Of a stretch of DNA of 64,000 nucleotides, positions 1 to 10,938 are shown piece by piece. The DNA is from Cherax quadricarinatus. Lineage: Eukaryota; Arthropoda; Malacostraca; Decapoda; Parastacidae. The stretch is from contig NC_091382.1 of assembly GCF_038502225.1 (NCBI RefSeq), forward strand, positions 13,742,376 through 13,806,375, in the 5' to 3' direction. Made by a program: the position numbers and the translations under genes. Positions within the stretch are counted from its first letter, which is position 1, and the number at the start of each line of letters is the position of its first letter. The notes below the pieces were generated by a model. That model was not told where the DNA came from. It saw nothing but the letters and a program-made list of their open reading frames with translations, and made no database searches.

Positions 1-1975
1 TGTAGTAAAGAAAGTGAGAAACACCATGGAATTTAAGCGTGAAGTGATAGAAAAGTTTGAGAGTGGTATGAAGGAGGTGGAACTTGCCAGGATGTACAGC
101 AAGAATAAATCAACATTTACATCCATCCAGGCAAAGAAAGTACAAATCAAAGATGCTAATGTCGCAAAAGAAGCAACTTTTCTAACTAAACAAAGTCCAC
201 CAATAATTGAAGAGATGGAAAAATTATTATTATTGTGGATTTAGGAAAAAGAATTAGTGGGAGAGTGTGTTGTGGAGTCGATAATTTGTGAGAAAGCAAA
301 GCAGTTGCATGAGGATCTTGCGAAGAAAATGCCTGAAACAAGTGCTGCAGTTTGTGAATTTAGGGCCAACAAAGGATGGTTTGATAGATTTAAGAAGCGT
401 AGTGTTGAAAGGCATGGTGAGGCTGCAAGTTCTGACAAATGTGCAGCTGAAAAGTATGTTCACGAATTCCAGGACTTTGTAAAGGCTGAAGGATTCGAAC
501 CCCAACAAGTGATCAGTTGTGACGAAACAGGCCTGTTTTGGAATAGAATGCCAAACAGGACCTACATTATCCAGGAGGAAAAGGCACTGCCAGGACACAA
601 ACCTATGAAAGACAGGCTGACTCTTTTGTTGTGTGGTAATGCTAGTGGGGATTTCAAAGTGAAGCCTTTACTCGTGTATAACGCAGAAAATCACAGAGTG
701 TTCAAGAAAAACAATGTCATGAAGAATAGATTGTGTGTGATGTGGAAAGCTAATCGTAAGGCATGGGTCACAAGGCAAATTTTCAAAGAGAGGGTTAATG
801 ATGTGTTTAGCCCAAGTGTGAAAAAATACCTCCTGGAAAAGAAATTGCCACTCAAGTGCTTCCTGGTACAGGACAATACTCCTGCACATCCTTCAGACTT
901 GCAAGACCAAGTGTTTAGGGATTTCAGTTTCATCACAGTGAAGTTCTTGCCTCCTAACACCACTCCTCTCCTCCAGCCCATGGACCAGCAGGTAATTTCT
1001 AACTTCAAAAAACTCTACACATAAGCAGTGTTTCAACAGTGCTTTGGAGTGACCTCGGACACTCAGTTGACCCTAAGAGAGTTCTGGAAGAATCATTTCA
1101 CTATCCTCCATTGCATAAGCCTTATAGGTAAGGCTTGGGACAGAGTGACTTCCAGGACTTTGAACTCTGCTTGGAGAAAACTGTGGCCAGATTGTGTCCA
1201 AGAGAGGGATTTTGAAGGGTTTGAAGCTGACCTTGACCCTGCCGACCCTATTGACTCTATTGTGGCACTGGGGATGTCCCTGGGGTTGGAGGTGAGTGGC
1301 GAGGATGTGGAAGAGTTGGTGGAGGACCACAGGGAAGAACTAACCACTGAAGAGCTGCAAGAGCTTCATCTCGAACAGCAACAGACTGCAGCTGAGAAAC
1401 TTGCTTCAGAGGAGGAGGAAGAGGGAGTGAAGGAGGTGCCTTCTTCAGAGATTAAAGAGGTGTGTGCAGTGTGGACTAGGGTGCAAGCTTTTGTAGAGAA
1501 ACACCGCCCTGACAAAGCTGAAACAAGCCATATCTGTAACATGTTTAGTGACAAAATCCTATCCCACTTCAGGGAAATCTTAAAGAGATGCCAGAAACAG
1601 AGCACTCTGGACAGTTGTTTTGTGAGACAGGGGTCCAGTGACTCTCAAGCTGGTCCTAGTGGCAATAAAAGACAGAGAAGGGAAGTAACCCCAGAGAAGG
1701 CTTTGCTGCCTAAAGTCTTTATGGAGGGGGATTCCCCTTCCAAACACTAACTCCCCCCTCTTTCCTCCTCCCTATCTTCCAGAAGCCAGCATTAGCCTTT
1801 AATAAAGGTATGTAATACATTTTAAAAAAATATTTTTTTTTTAATTTTTTTTGTTTGGAACGGATTAATTGTATTTCCATTAATTCTTGTAGAAAATATT
1901 AATTCGGTTACCGGCCATTTCGGTTATCTGCCGACCTTCTGAAACGGATTACGGCCGATAAAAGGGGGTCCACTG
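1..1975 (+). mobile_element. pogo/Tigger-type DNA transposon, copy 1 (5' end outside window)
   Basis: The window opens inside the transposase reading frame, so the 5' terminal repeat is missing. After the coding region comes an AT-rich 3' stretch (about 1,800-1,860). The element ends in a terminal inverted repeat reading aaagggggtccactg at 1,961-1,975, followed by TA at 1,976-1,977. This matches the cagtggac... ends and TA target duplications of the other Tigger copies here (47,541 and 58,126). The sequence after 1,977 is an unrelated LINE, so the element was inserted there. By protein sequence this copy pairs with the one at 56,300-58,126 rather than with copies 2-4. Confidence 0.9.
2..1750 (+). 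pseudogene. Tigger-like transposase, broken by two in-frame stops
   Basis: One reading frame runs from base 2 to the TAA at 1,748-1,750, interrupted only by TAG at 242-244 and TAA at 1,022-1,024. The start lies upstream; the Met at base 26 aligns with an internal Met of copy 5. The layout is that of the pogo/Tigger family: an N-terminal psq/CENP-B helix-turn-helix (NTMEFKREVIEKFESG), a CENP-B-type DNA-binding region ending in the GWFDRFKKRS motif, and a DDE_1 catalytic core. The three acidic residues are in CDETGLFW, VQDNTPAHP and QPMDQQVIS. An acidic tail rich in EEE follows the core. The family cuts and pastes at TA sites in the nucleus. The two stops make this copy non-coding as it stands. 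Confidence 0.92.
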
Positions 1976-1977
1976 TA

Positions 1978-2950
1978 TTTACATGACTCACTTGTTCCAG
2001 AATGTGATAAGGTCAAGCTTCATGGCCTTCTCTTCGATCGCCGGTTGACATGGAAACTTCATATTTCCTCTTTGAAGGCAGCTTGCCATGGTTGGCTGAG
2101 TCTCCTTAAAATTCTTGTGCATCGTTCATTGGGAGCAGATTGCCAAACTCTCTTCTGTTTGTACTCCACCCTAGTCTTTTCAAGCTGGATTATAGTGACC
2201 AAGTCTATTCTGTGGCTTCTTCAATTCTTTCTAAGTTAGATCCCCCTTCATACAGGTACCTTTTGTTCATCCCCTGTTGAAAGCCTTTAAGTAGAGGAGA
2301 ATGTTCCTTAGCTGATTGCCGTGATGCTCATTGTCTTTGTTACTTTGTCCATGTTCATGACATTCGTGTTTCTTCTACATATAGGTTGGTCTCAGACATT
2401 AGTAGAAGCCCATTGTTTGTTCAGTGCTCCTGCGCAATGCAACCATTTTCTCTTCATCTTCACTCACTCCGGTCATCTCTCCAGTTGCCTCCCATGTATG
2501 ATCATTTAGCGTCTGCCTTTTCCCTTTCCCTTTGGGAAGTTCCGATGGTTCATGTCTGTTCTCCCCTTCTACCATGCGCGGTAGCTCTCCTGCCTATGAC
2601 TGCTTCTCGCTCTCTTTTACTCGATCACTTCTGGTCACGTTCTCATGCTGTCACTGTTTATACAGATGGTCCTAAATCTTCTGACAGTGTTGGATTCACC
2701 ACAGTGTTCCCTGACAATGTTATCCAAGGTTATTTGTTAGACTATGCTAATATTTTTACTGTCGAATTGTATGCCATCCTCGTAGTGTTTCTTCGTATTA
2801 CATATATGTCTCCTTCGATGTTTGTGATCATTTCAGATTTCCTCAGTGCTTTACAAGCCATTAAACAATTTGATTCCCCTCATCTATTAGTCCTTCATAT
2901 TCAACTATGGCTGTGCTATGTGGCTAGCAAAAACAAAGACATAATTTGTA
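1978..2950 (+). pseudogene. LINE ORF2 remnant with RNase H domain (I/Jockey-like)
   Basis: The remnant starts directly after the TA duplication of Tigger copy 1. Translation around 1,980-2,240 looks like the region after the reverse-transcriptase palm of I/Jockey-type LINEs (LHISSLKAACHG). The frame at 2,386-2,955 carries RNase H landmarks: VTVYTDGPKSSDSVGF (first acidic residue), FTVELYAI (second) and IISDFLSALQAI (third). RNase H would degrade the RNA strand during target-primed reverse transcription. Frames change between pieces, and the protein stops at KNKDII, where a PLE-like repeat begins. Assignment to the I or Jockey group rests on the RNase H domain and is approximate. Confidence 0.72.
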
Positions 2951-3160
2951 GATGAATGGTTCAGAGAACCGACACGTTGATAAATTAGACACATGAGCAA
3001 CTCTTGGGTATCTTTATTGAGGAAATATTTCGCTGCGCAGTGGCTTCATCAGTGCATACAAAGGAGATTGGTGGAGAACAGGAGGAGTTTGAGGTAATCA
3101 GTCCCTCAGCCTTGAGTCGATGAGGTCAGTCCGGAAAGATTGACGGTTCTTCACTTCCTT
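2945..3160 (-). mobile_element. PLE/retrozyme-like repeat fragment
   Basis: This fragment is clearly related to the insertion at 49,258-49,616. Both begin ttgtagatgaatggttcaga, continue through a gataaattagacacat block and a tctttattgaggaaa block, and then a hammerhead-like core on the minus strand. Similarity fades after about 3,150. It interrupts the RNase H domain of the preceding LINE. No target duplication could be recognised because the right edge is diffuse. Confidence 0.65.
3022..3052 (-). ncRNA. degenerate hammerhead-like core
   Basis: Reading the minus strand, CTGATGA is followed by a possible stem II (gccactgcgcagc) and GAAA. The canonical GAAAC has become GAAAT, and stem II is weaker than in the copy at 49,334. 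This is probably a decayed copy of the same ribozyme-like motif. Confidence 0.45.
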
Positions 3161-3298
3161 GTAGATAGCCCAGTTTACCAGTGACTTTGCAGGATTTACA
3201 TTCAACAATGACACCACCCATCCACTCTTACCTTGTCTTCCCTTCCTGCATATGACCCTACCTTTGACTTACAATCACTTTTTGGACTTTTTTGTAAG
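3161..3298. other. unassigned spacer
   Basis: No open frame or family could be recognised with confidence. It lies between the PLE-like fragment and the left arm of the inverted duplication, and could hold more of either the LINE or the PLE. Confidence 0.4.
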
Positions 3299-5020
3299 CA
3301 AGTACTTTACGGTACGAACTTTGACACATAGCCCTTAGGGTCCCTTCCAGTCCTTCTCTCCTCTAACCTCTGATCCCCTCTCCACCTAGCTTAGAGCCTC
3401 AGCCCTATTTTCTGCCCTGCAGCACAGTGTGTGACAAGGAAGGAAGGCCTAAGAAAGAGCGTATGTTTAGCACAGGCTGGTTCCACAACTTTAAGTTGCA
3501 TAATAAATTACATAACATTAAGTTTTCTGGTGAAAGTACTTCAGCTGATCATACAGCAGCAGGTAATTTCCCGGCTAAATTGCAGGAAATTATTTCTGAA
3601 GGTGGCTATGAGCCACATCAAGTGTTTATTGCTGATGAGACAAGAGTTTTCTGGAAGAAAATGCCAGCAAGAACTTATATCAGTCACCAAGAGAAAAGTG
3701 CACTTGGCTTCAAGACAGCTTCTTTGTGGTAATGCATCAGGTGATTTCAGGTGTAAGCCCATGGTTATTTACCACTCTAAGAATCCTCGTGCTTTGAAAG
3801 GAGTAGATGAAAACACCTTACCAGTAATTTGGAGGTCAAACCAACCAGCATGGATGAGAGAGGAAATATTTATTGACTGGTTTAAGCATCACTTTATTCC
3901 TGAAGTGAAGTTTTACCTGCACAGCAAGAAGATTGCATTCATGGCTTTTTTCATTCTTGATAATTCCCATATTCATCTACAAGCTTTGTGGGATGTGACC
4001 CACACATGTAAAAGTTGTATTTTTACCTCCAAATTCAACATCTTTAATATAGCTACTGGATCGGAGAGTTATTAAGTCATTCAAGTGTAACTACACATGA
4101 AAAGTTATGAAAAAACTAATTACATCAGTGGACTCTGACTCCAACCTGGCAGTACCAAGTTTCTGGATCAAATTTAACATTGCAGATGCCATCAGATTTT
4201 TATATGGGATGTTAGTGCTATCGGTCTGCAAATCTTTGTAATTCTTTGTGGAGTGGGACTATGTCTGTTGTTTTTAGTGTGTGTGGGATGACCCCTGTGT
4301 CCATGCTCCCTCTCCATAAAATGCTGAAGGCACGCGGTAGGGGCTTCTTGTAATTCTTGATGACCACAGACTTCCATGAGTCTGGGCCTGGGGCAGAGTG
4401 CATGGGCATGCCATTAATTGCTTCTTCAAAGTCTTGTGGAGTTAGAATAATATCCGAGATTTTTTGAATGACCAAATTTTGGGTTTTGTTCATAAAGAAT
4501 TCATTTGGATTGTCGACCCTTAGTCTGGACAGCGGCTGCCTTTCAAGGCAGGTGAAATTGCTGACCTAGAAAATGTACAGAGATTCTTCATGGCACGCAT
4601 AACTGAGATAAAACACCATAATTACTGGGAGCACTTGAAGTTCCTAAACATTTACTCATTGGAATGCAGGCGGGAGAGATACATGATTATACACATTTGG
4701 AAAATCCTAGAGGGACTAGTACCGAACTTACTCACGAAAATCACTCCCTACAAAAGCAAGTTAAGAGACAACACAATAAGTGTCAGGGGCCCAAGACTGT
4801 TCAACTGCCTCCCAGTATACATAAGGGGGATTACCAATAGACCCCTGGCTGTCTTCAAGCAGGCACTAGACAAGCACCTAAAGTTGGTACCTGACCAGCC
4901 GAGCTGTGGCTTGTACGTTGGATTGTGTGCAGCCAGCAGTAACAGCCTGGTTGATCAGACCCTGATCCACCATGAGGCCTGGTCACAGACCGGGCTGCAG
5001 GGGCGTTGACCGCCACAACT
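3299..5020 (+). repeat. left arm of a large inverted duplication
   Basis: The order of blocks here is: a leader with gcaagtactttac, a divergent Tigger transposase, a spacer with catcagtggactctgactcc, a CR1 reverse-transcriptase piece and a CR1 3' piece. The same blocks recur in reverse order and on the opposite strand at 6,331-11,841, with the same internal CR1/CR1 junction (4,541 versus 9,961). The right arm carries two extra pieces that this arm lacks. Confidence 0.8.
3427..4075 (+). pseudogene. divergent Tigger/Jerky-like transposase fragment
   Basis: The frame from 3,427 encodes a CENP-B-type region (GRPKKERMFSTGWFHNFKL) and the first catalytic motif ADETRVFWKKMPARTY. A deletion of about 20 bases near 3,718, relative to the sister copy at 11,210-11,713, shifts the frame. 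The rest reads in another frame: LLCGNASGDFRCKPM, then the second catalytic aspartate in FILDNSHIHL. The third acidic motif is lost. This is a separate lineage from Tigger copies 1-5, and no terminal repeats were found. It is non-functional as it stands. Confidence 0.8.
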
Positions 5021-6088
5021 CTCTCCAGGTAAACACTGACTCATATTGGGACTTTAGTATCCCACTCATTTCTTGGCTATCAACTCTGTATGTCCTATCC
5101 CACCTAAGCAGAGGCCCAATACTGGATGTTGTTTTCCCTTATATTTGGCATAAGAGAAGAAGTATTTTTTTTTCAGTTTCCTTTATGGCTTTTAGTTCTT
5201 CCTGTTATTCTTGTCTCCTATAAGGTTCCTTCAGCTTAAGTTCGATATTTGCAATTTTATTGGCCAGTGCATCCCATCGTATTTCAGATATATTGGCCCC
5301 ACTTAGCAGCTCTGTGATTCTTCACCTTCATCTGTATAGGGAACGTCTCTCTCTTTCTAGTTTACATCTTCTCTTTCTGTTTCTTAATGGAATGTGTCTT
5401 GAGCAGATTTCAAGGACCACAGAATCAATTTTTTCAAGGCAAATGTTCGGATCCATGTTGTTTAGCATATCCTCCCAGCTTGTTTCATTTAAGATGTGGT
5501 TTACTTGATCCCATTGTATGTTTTTGTTATTGAAATTGAATTTCGTGAAGAGACCTTCATGACTGCTCACATTTTGCTGAGTCCGAAGCCCTGTGCATAC
5601 ATGTCTGTACCTATATTATGTTGTGATCGAGTGTATTGTCTCTGATACAGTTATATTACGTATCAGATCATCGTTGTTAGTGAACATGAGGTCCAGTGCA
5701 TTTTCTAGTCTTGTAAGCCCTAATATTTGCTGGTTTAAGGTGAATTTGGTGCAGAGATTTAATAGTTCATGTGTGTGTGAATTTTCATCATATCTGCCTC
5801 CCGGGGTGATCTCTGCTTAAATATTGTTTGCTATACTCCTTCATTTTAGGTGCCTCAGGTTGAAATCTCCTAGTAGTAAGATGTTTGGGGCAGGAGTTGG
5901 GAGATTTTCCAGACAGTGGTCAGTTTTCACAAACTGCTCCTGGAATTGCTGGGAAGTTGTATCTGGAGGCATGTATACCACCACAATGACAAGGTTTTGG
6001 CTTTCAGTCTATACCGCCAAAACTTCAACTATATCATTTGAGATGTTTAGTAGCTCTATGCAAATGAGCAACTCTGTGACATACAAAC
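4195..6088 (-). mobile_element. CR1-type LINE fragment, interrupted at 4,542-5,027
   Basis: On the minus strand this runs from the EEP endonuclease (about 5,830-6,080: VVYMPPDTTSQQF, LLLGDFNLRHLK) through the EEP-to-RT linker (5,328-5,570: WDQVNHILNETSWEDM) to the start of the reverse transcriptase (4,218-4,493: DIILTPQDFEEAINGMPMHS, APGPDSWKS, PLHKEL). Stops and frameshifts are frequent. An antisense CR1 3' fragment sits inside it; on either side the sequence follows the uninterrupted CR1 at 39,062-42,537. Both element ends are truncated. Confidence 0.82.
4542..5027 (+). pseudogene. CR1 3' fragment (C-terminal ORF2 plus tail), antisense insertion
   Basis: The sequence encodes the end of CR1 ORF2 (FKAGEIADLENVQRF, RITEIKHHNYWEHLKF, SVRGPRLFNCLPVY, TNRPLAVFKQALDKHLK) and ends in the CR1 tail aactctctccaggtaaac. 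About 30 codons of the consensus are deleted after ITPYKSK. The 5' truncation and intact 3' tail are typical of target-primed reverse transcription. It lies within another CR1 fragment of opposite orientation. Confidence 0.85.
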
Positions 6089-6330
6089 TATTATGAGTAT
6101 GTCCATGCCCAACATTTTTTATACTAAGGATGTGCTCCTTTATTTTATTATATGTTAATGCTAATATTGTTAATGTTAATATTGTGTTATATTGTTTGTT
6201 AGGCATTCATAATAGTGTTATTTTCATGTAGTGGGAAACTACTAGTTTGAGTGCTGGTTACTAATTCAGGTACTGGCGTCTCCATGAAAGTCACGTGACT
6301 AACCTGGAGTCAGATTACCACGCATTAGTC
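6089..6330. other. AT-rich spacer, no gene seen
   Basis: This AT-rich sequence with short taatattgttaatgttaat repeats forms part of the spacer between the inverted-duplication arms. No coding or structural signal was found. Confidence 0.5.
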
Positions 6331-6745
6331 TGGATCTGGATCTGGAGAGAGTTTTGGGAGTCAGAGCCTCCACAGCCCTGTCTGTGACCAGGCCTCATGG
6401 TGGATCATGGCCTGATCAACCAGGCTGTTACTGCTGGCTGCACGTATTCCAACGTAAGAGCCACAGCCCGGCTGGTCAGGTACCAACTTTAGGTGCTTGT
6501 CCAGTGCCTGCTTGAAGACTGCCAGGGGTCTATTGGTAATCCCCCTTATGTATGCTGGGAGGCAGTTGAACAGTCTTGGGCCCCTGACACTTATTGCGTT
6601 GACTCTTAACGTGCTAGTGACACCCCTGCTTTTCATTGGGGGGATGTTGCATCATATGCTGAGTCTTTTGCTTTCGTAGAGAGTGATTTTCGTGTGCAAG
6701 TTCGGTACTAGTCCCTCTATGATTTTCCAGGTGTATATAATCATG
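6331..6745 (-). pseudogene. CR1 3' fragment, first part (continues at 9,826-9,960)
   Basis: On the minus strand it encodes MKSRGVTSTLRVNAISVRG, PRLFNCLPAYIRGITNRPL and DKHLKLVPDQPGCGSYVG, followed by the CR1 3' tail ctccagatccag. An RTE LINE splits it at about 6,745, and the remaining 5' part (LKVPEPVLPTM, cf. 9,826-9,960) lies beyond that insertion. It is the counterpart of 4,542-5,027 in the other arm. Confidence 0.82.
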
Positions 6746-8122
6746 AATATCAGGGGAGAGGTGAAGGTTTATAAACTAAAAGAGGAGGCAGTTAGGGTAA
6801 GATATAAACAGCTATTGGAGGATAGATGGGCTAATGAGAGCATAGGCAATGGGGTCGAAGAGGTATGGGGTAGGTTTAAAAATGTAGTGTTAGAGTGTTC
6901 AGCAGAAGTTTGTGGTTACAGGAAAGTGGGTGTGGGAGGGAAGAGGAGCGATTGGTGGAATGATGATGTGAAGAGAGTAGTAAGGGAGAAAAAGTTAGCA
7001 TATGAGAAGTTTTTACAAAGTAGAAGTGATGCAAGGAGGGGAAAGTATATGGAGAAAAAGAGAGAGGTTAAGAGAGTGGTGAAGCAATGTAAAAAGAGAG
7101 CAAATGAGAGAGTGGGTGAGATGTTATCAACAAATTTTGTTGAAAATAAGAAAAAAATTTGGAGTGAGATTAACAAGTTAAGAAAGCCTAGAGAACAAAT
7201 GGATTTGTCAGTTAAAAATACGAGAGGAGAGTTATTAAATGGAGAGTTAGAGGTATTGGGAAGATGGAGGGAATATTTTGAGGAATTGTTAAATGTTGAT
7301 GAAGATAGGGAAGCTGTGATTTCGTGTATAGGGCAAGGAGGAACAACATCTTGTAGGAGTGAGGAAGAGCCAGTTGAGAGTGTGGGGGAAGTTTGTGAGG
7401 CAGTAGGTAAAATGAAAGGGGGTAAGGCAGCCGGGGTTGATGGGATAAAGATAGAAATGTTAAAAGCAGGTGGGGATATAGTTTTGGAGTGGTTGGTGCA
7501 ATTATTTAATAAATGTATGGAAGAGGGTAAGGTACCTAGGGATTGGCAGAGAGCATGCATAGTTCCTTTGTATAAAGGCAAAGGGGATAAAAGAGAGTGC
7601 AAAAATTATAGGGGGATAAGTCTGTTGAGTATACCTGGCAAAGTGTATGGTTAGTTGTTAGTTAGTTTAATATGTTTATTATGCACCCCATACCCATCCT
7701 GTGGGCGGTAGTCAAAAGATTACAGAGGTACATAATTGGTCCAGGGACTGGACTCCAAAGTTTTGATAGCTGAGCAAGTTACAGAGGTAATGAATTCACA
7801 ATTTACAAAGGTAATGAACTCACAAATTACAAAGGTAATGAACTCCAGGTAGGTCTAGTCACAATCATGACAAGTTACAAAAGTATTTACAGATTACAGA
7901 GGTACGTAATGGATCCAGGGACTGGGCCCCAAAGTTGTGATGGCTGAACTAGGTACAAGGTAATGAACTCACAAGTTACAGAGGTAATGAATACTGTAAG
8001 AATAGTTACTTACATTTATACATGGCTACAGTCATGAACAAATTATAGTGTAATGAGCAATTCACACTTCCACACCCGGTCACGACTGTAATGAGTTACT
8101 GGTGCAAATATTGATTGTTGAG

Positions 8123-8219
<97 letters not shown>

Positions 8220-9558
8220 AACACACACACACACACACACACATACACAAACTCATACACACACACGCACACACACTCATACTGGTGAAGAGCAAAAAGT
8301 GTATGGTAGAGTTATTATTGAAAGAATTAAGAGTAAGACGGAGAATAGGATAGCAGATGAACAAGGAGGCTTTAGGAAAGGTAAGGGGTGTGTGGACCAG
8401 GTGTTTACAGTGAAACATATAAGTGAACAGTATTTAGATAAGGCTAAAGAGGTCTTTGTGGCATTTATGGATTTGGAAAAGGCGTATGACAGGGTGGATA
8501 GGGGGGCAATGTGGCAGATGTTGCAGGTGTATGGTGTAGGAGGTAGGTTACTGAAAGCAGTGAAGAGTTTTTACGAGGATAGTGAGGCTCAAGTTAGAGT
8601 ATGTAGGAAAGAGGGAAATTATTTCCCAGTAAAAGTAGGCCTTAGACAAGGATGTGTGATGTCACCGTGGTTGTTTAATATATTTATAGATGGGGTTGTA
8701 AGAGAAGTAAATGCGAGGGTCTTGGCAAGAGGCGTGGAGTTAAAAGATAAAGAATCACACACAAAGTGGGAGTTGTCACAGCTGCTCTTTGCTGATGACA
8801 CTGTGCTCTTGGGAGATTCTGAAGAGAAGTTGCAGAGATTGGTGGATGAATTTGGTAGGGTGTGCAAAAGAAGAAAATTAAAGGTGAATACAGGAAAGAG
8901 TAAGGTTATGAGGATAACAAAAAGATTAGGTGATGAAAGATTGAATATCAGATTGGAGGGAGAGAGTATGGAGGAGGTGAATGTATTCAGATATTTGGGA
9001 GTGGACGTGTCAGCGGATGGGTCTATGAAAGATGAGGTGAATCATAGAATTGATGAGGGGAAAAGAGTGAGTGGTGCACTTAGGAGTCTGTGGAGACAAA
9101 GAACTTTGTCCTTGGAGGCAAAGAGGGGAATGTATGAGAGTATAGTTTTACCAACGCTCTTATATGGGTGTGAAGCATGGGTGATGAATGTTGCAGCGAG
9201 GAGAAGGTTGGAGGCAGTGGAGATGTCATGTCTGAGAGCAATGTGTGGTGTGAATATAATGCAGAGAATTCGTAGTTTGGAAGTTAGGAGGAGGTGTGGG
9301 ATTACCAAAACTGTTGTCCAGAGGGCTGAGGAAGGGTTGTTGAGGTGGTTCGGACATGTAGAGAGAATGGAGCGAAACAGAATGACTTCAAGAGTGTATC
9401 AGTCTGTAGTGGAAGGAAGGCGGGGTAGGGGTCGGCCTAGGAAAGGTTGGAGGGAGGGGGTAAAGGAGGTTTTGTGTGCGAGGGGCTTGGACTTCCAGCA
9501 GGCGTGCGTGAGCGTGTTTGATAGGAGTGAATGGAGACGAATGGTTTTTAATACTTGA
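6746..9558 (+). CDS. RTE reverse transcriptase (ORF2 C-terminal part), split by an insertion
   Basis: The frame reads from 6,746 to the insertion at 7,651 and resumes at 8,308; removing 656 bases (insertion plus one duplication copy) keeps the frame in phase, down to the TGA at 9,556-9,558. The first part holds the linker (DVKRVVREKKLAYEKFLQSR, KKIWSEINKLRKPREQM) and the RT start (KGGKAAGVDGIKIEMLK, GKGDKRECKNYRGISL). The second holds motif A (FMDLEKAYDRVDRG), motif B (GLRQGCVMSPWLFNIF), motif C (LLFADDTVLLGDSEE), the thumb and a C-terminal RRRGRGRPRKGW stretch. The EEP endonuclease is missing because of 5' truncation. Outside the insertion I see no stop. Confidence 0.88.
7652..8295 (+). mobile_element. 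SINE-like insertion with CA-rich 3' end
   Basis: It is flanked by the 12-bp direct repeat aaagtgtatggt (7,640-7,651 and 8,296-8,307), the target duplication within the RTE reading frame. The body contains atgcaccccatacccatcct and gtgggcggtagtcaaaag, a doubled block (ggtccagggactgg at about 7,738 and 7,913), and short repeats of acaaaggtaatgaactcac. It ends in a long (CA)n tract. It has no open frame. I see no clear tRNA-type promoter boxes, so SINE is a guess from size, duplication and tail. Confidence 0.75.
8123..8277 (+). repeat. (CA)n microsatellite
   Basis: This is an almost pure CA dinucleotide tract with scattered interruptions (cataca, cataaaca, cgcaca). It forms the 3' end of the insertion at 7,652-8,295. 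Long frames read through it are simple-repeat artefacts. Confidence 0.97.
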
Positions 9559-9825
9559 CGTGCTGTTGGAGTGTGAGCAAAGTAACATTTATGAAGGGGT
9601 TCAGGGAAACCGGCAGGCCGGACTTGAGTCCTGGAGATGGGAAGTACAGTACCTGCACTCTGAAGGAGGGGTGTTAATGTTGCAGTTTAAAAACTGTAGT
9701 GTAAAGCACCCTTCTGGCAAGACAGTGATGGAGTGAATGATGGTGAAAGTTTTTCTTTTTCGGGCCACCCTGCCTTGGTGGGAATCGGCCAGTGTGATAA
9801 TAAAAAAAAATAAAAAATAATCTCC

Positions 9826-9960
9826 TGCCTGCATTGTAGGGAGTACAGGTTCAGGAACTTTAAGTGCTCCCAGTAATTGAGGTGTTTTATCTCCATTATG
9901 CCTGAAATGAAGGTTCTCTGTACATTTTCTACGTCAGCTATTTCACCTGCCTTAAAAGGC
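9826..9960 (-). pseudogene. CR1 3' fragment, second part
   Basis: This is the upstream portion of the CR1 fragment cut by the RTE LINE. On the minus strand it covers FKAGEIADVENVQRTFISG and the following KHLNYWEHLKFLNLYSL. It abuts an opposite-strand CR1 piece at 9,961, reproducing the junction seen at 4,541. Confidence 0.8.
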
Positions 9961-10310
9961 AGCCGCTGTCCAGACTAAGGGTCGACAATCCAAATGAATG
10001 CTTTATGAACAAAACCCAAAAATGGGTCATCCCAAAATTCTCGGATATTATTCTAACTCCACAAGACTTTGAAGAGGAAATTAATGACATGCCCATGCAC
10101 TCTGCCCCAGGCCCAGACTCGTGGAACTCCGTGTTCATCAAGAATTGCAAGAAGCCCCTGCTGCATGCCTTCAGCATTTTATGGAGAGGGAGCATGGACA
10201 CAGGGATCATCCCACACACACTAAAAACAACAGACATAGCCCCACTCCACAAAGAATTACAAAGAACTACATACTGATAGCACTAACATCCCATATCATA
10301 AAAATCTGAT
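9961..10310 (+). pseudogene. CR1 reverse-transcriptase start fragment
   Basis: The frame at 10,005-10,277 reads NKTQKWVIPKFSDIILTPQD, MPMHSAPGPDSWNSVF and GSMDTGIIPHTLKTTDIAPL, the segment leading into RT motif 1 of CR1. It is the sister of 4,218-4,493 on the opposite strand. It ends where PLE sequence begins (ctgatggcatcctc). Confidence 0.82.
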
Positions 10311-10938
10311 GGCATCCTCTTCACAAAAGTACCTACCAAAAAAGCCATCGAGGTTCTACGACGTAAAGTCAACCAGGACCTTAATCTTCCTTTACCTCCC
10401 GGAGATTTTGTTGACTTGATTGAACTCTGTGTTAACTTCAACTGTTTTTCCTTCAATAACAAGCTCTACAAACAAACCTACGGCATGGGAATGGGGTCCC
10501 CAATAAGTGCCGTCCTAGCCAACTTATACATGGAACACCTAGAGTCCGAACACTTCGCCAACATCATCCCTTCAAGCGTCACTTGGTTACGTTACGTGGA
10601 CGATGTCCTCGTAATAACTCCAAAACGTTTTGATGTACGGGATCTTCAGGCAAGGCTCAACGCAGTTGAACCAGCGATTCAGTTTACACTAGAAGAAGAG
10701 TCCAATGACAAGCTACCTTTCCTCGACGTCCTCATTCACAAAGTAGACAACAACCTAAGATTTCAAGTTTATCGGAAACCCACCAATAAAAATGATCTCA
10801 CACACTTCTATTCCAGTCAAGATACCAAGACCAAAAGAGGCATCATCATCGGGTTTTTCCTAAGAGCATACCGAATTTGTAGTCCTGAGTTTCTTGACGA
10901 GGAATGTACTTACATTCACCAAACATTCCTGCAATGTT
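10311..10938 (+). pseudogene. Penelope-like element reverse transcriptase fragment
   Basis: One open frame from about 10,311 to the stop at 10,938-10,940 shows PLE-type RT motifs: the segment LFTKVPTKKAIEVLRRKV, the palm motif QTYGMGMGSPISAVLANLYM, the catalytic WLRYVDDVLVI, and the downstream NDKLPFLDVLIH and FQVYRKPTNKNDLTHFYSS. Both ends are cut: the N-terminal part and the GIY-YIG nuclease are absent. It sits exactly at the block boundary where the left arm (near 4,190) has nothing, so the two arms differ by this piece. Confidence 0.9.

Larger units (their letters stand above)
6746..9815 (+). mobile_element. RTE-type LINE, copy 1 (5' truncated), with nested insertion
   Basis: The element enters a CR1 fragment at about 6,745 and leaves it at about 9,826. 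It lacks the 5' endonuclease part but keeps its 3' UTR (about 9,559-9,800), including gggccaccctgccttggtgg and a gtgataataaaaaaaaataa tail typical of RTE elements. A 644-bp SINE-like insertion with a 12-bp target duplication lies at 7,652-8,295. It is the best preserved element in the window. Confidence 0.9.

Noticed and set aside
6916..7602. 228-codon minus-strand frame
   Set aside because: It lies antisense to the well-supported RTE reverse transcriptase and has no domain; it is a shadow of a purine-rich coding strand.
8043..8418. Long Cys-Val or His-Thr frames on both strands
   Set aside because: They are translations of the (CA)n tract and have no coding meaning.
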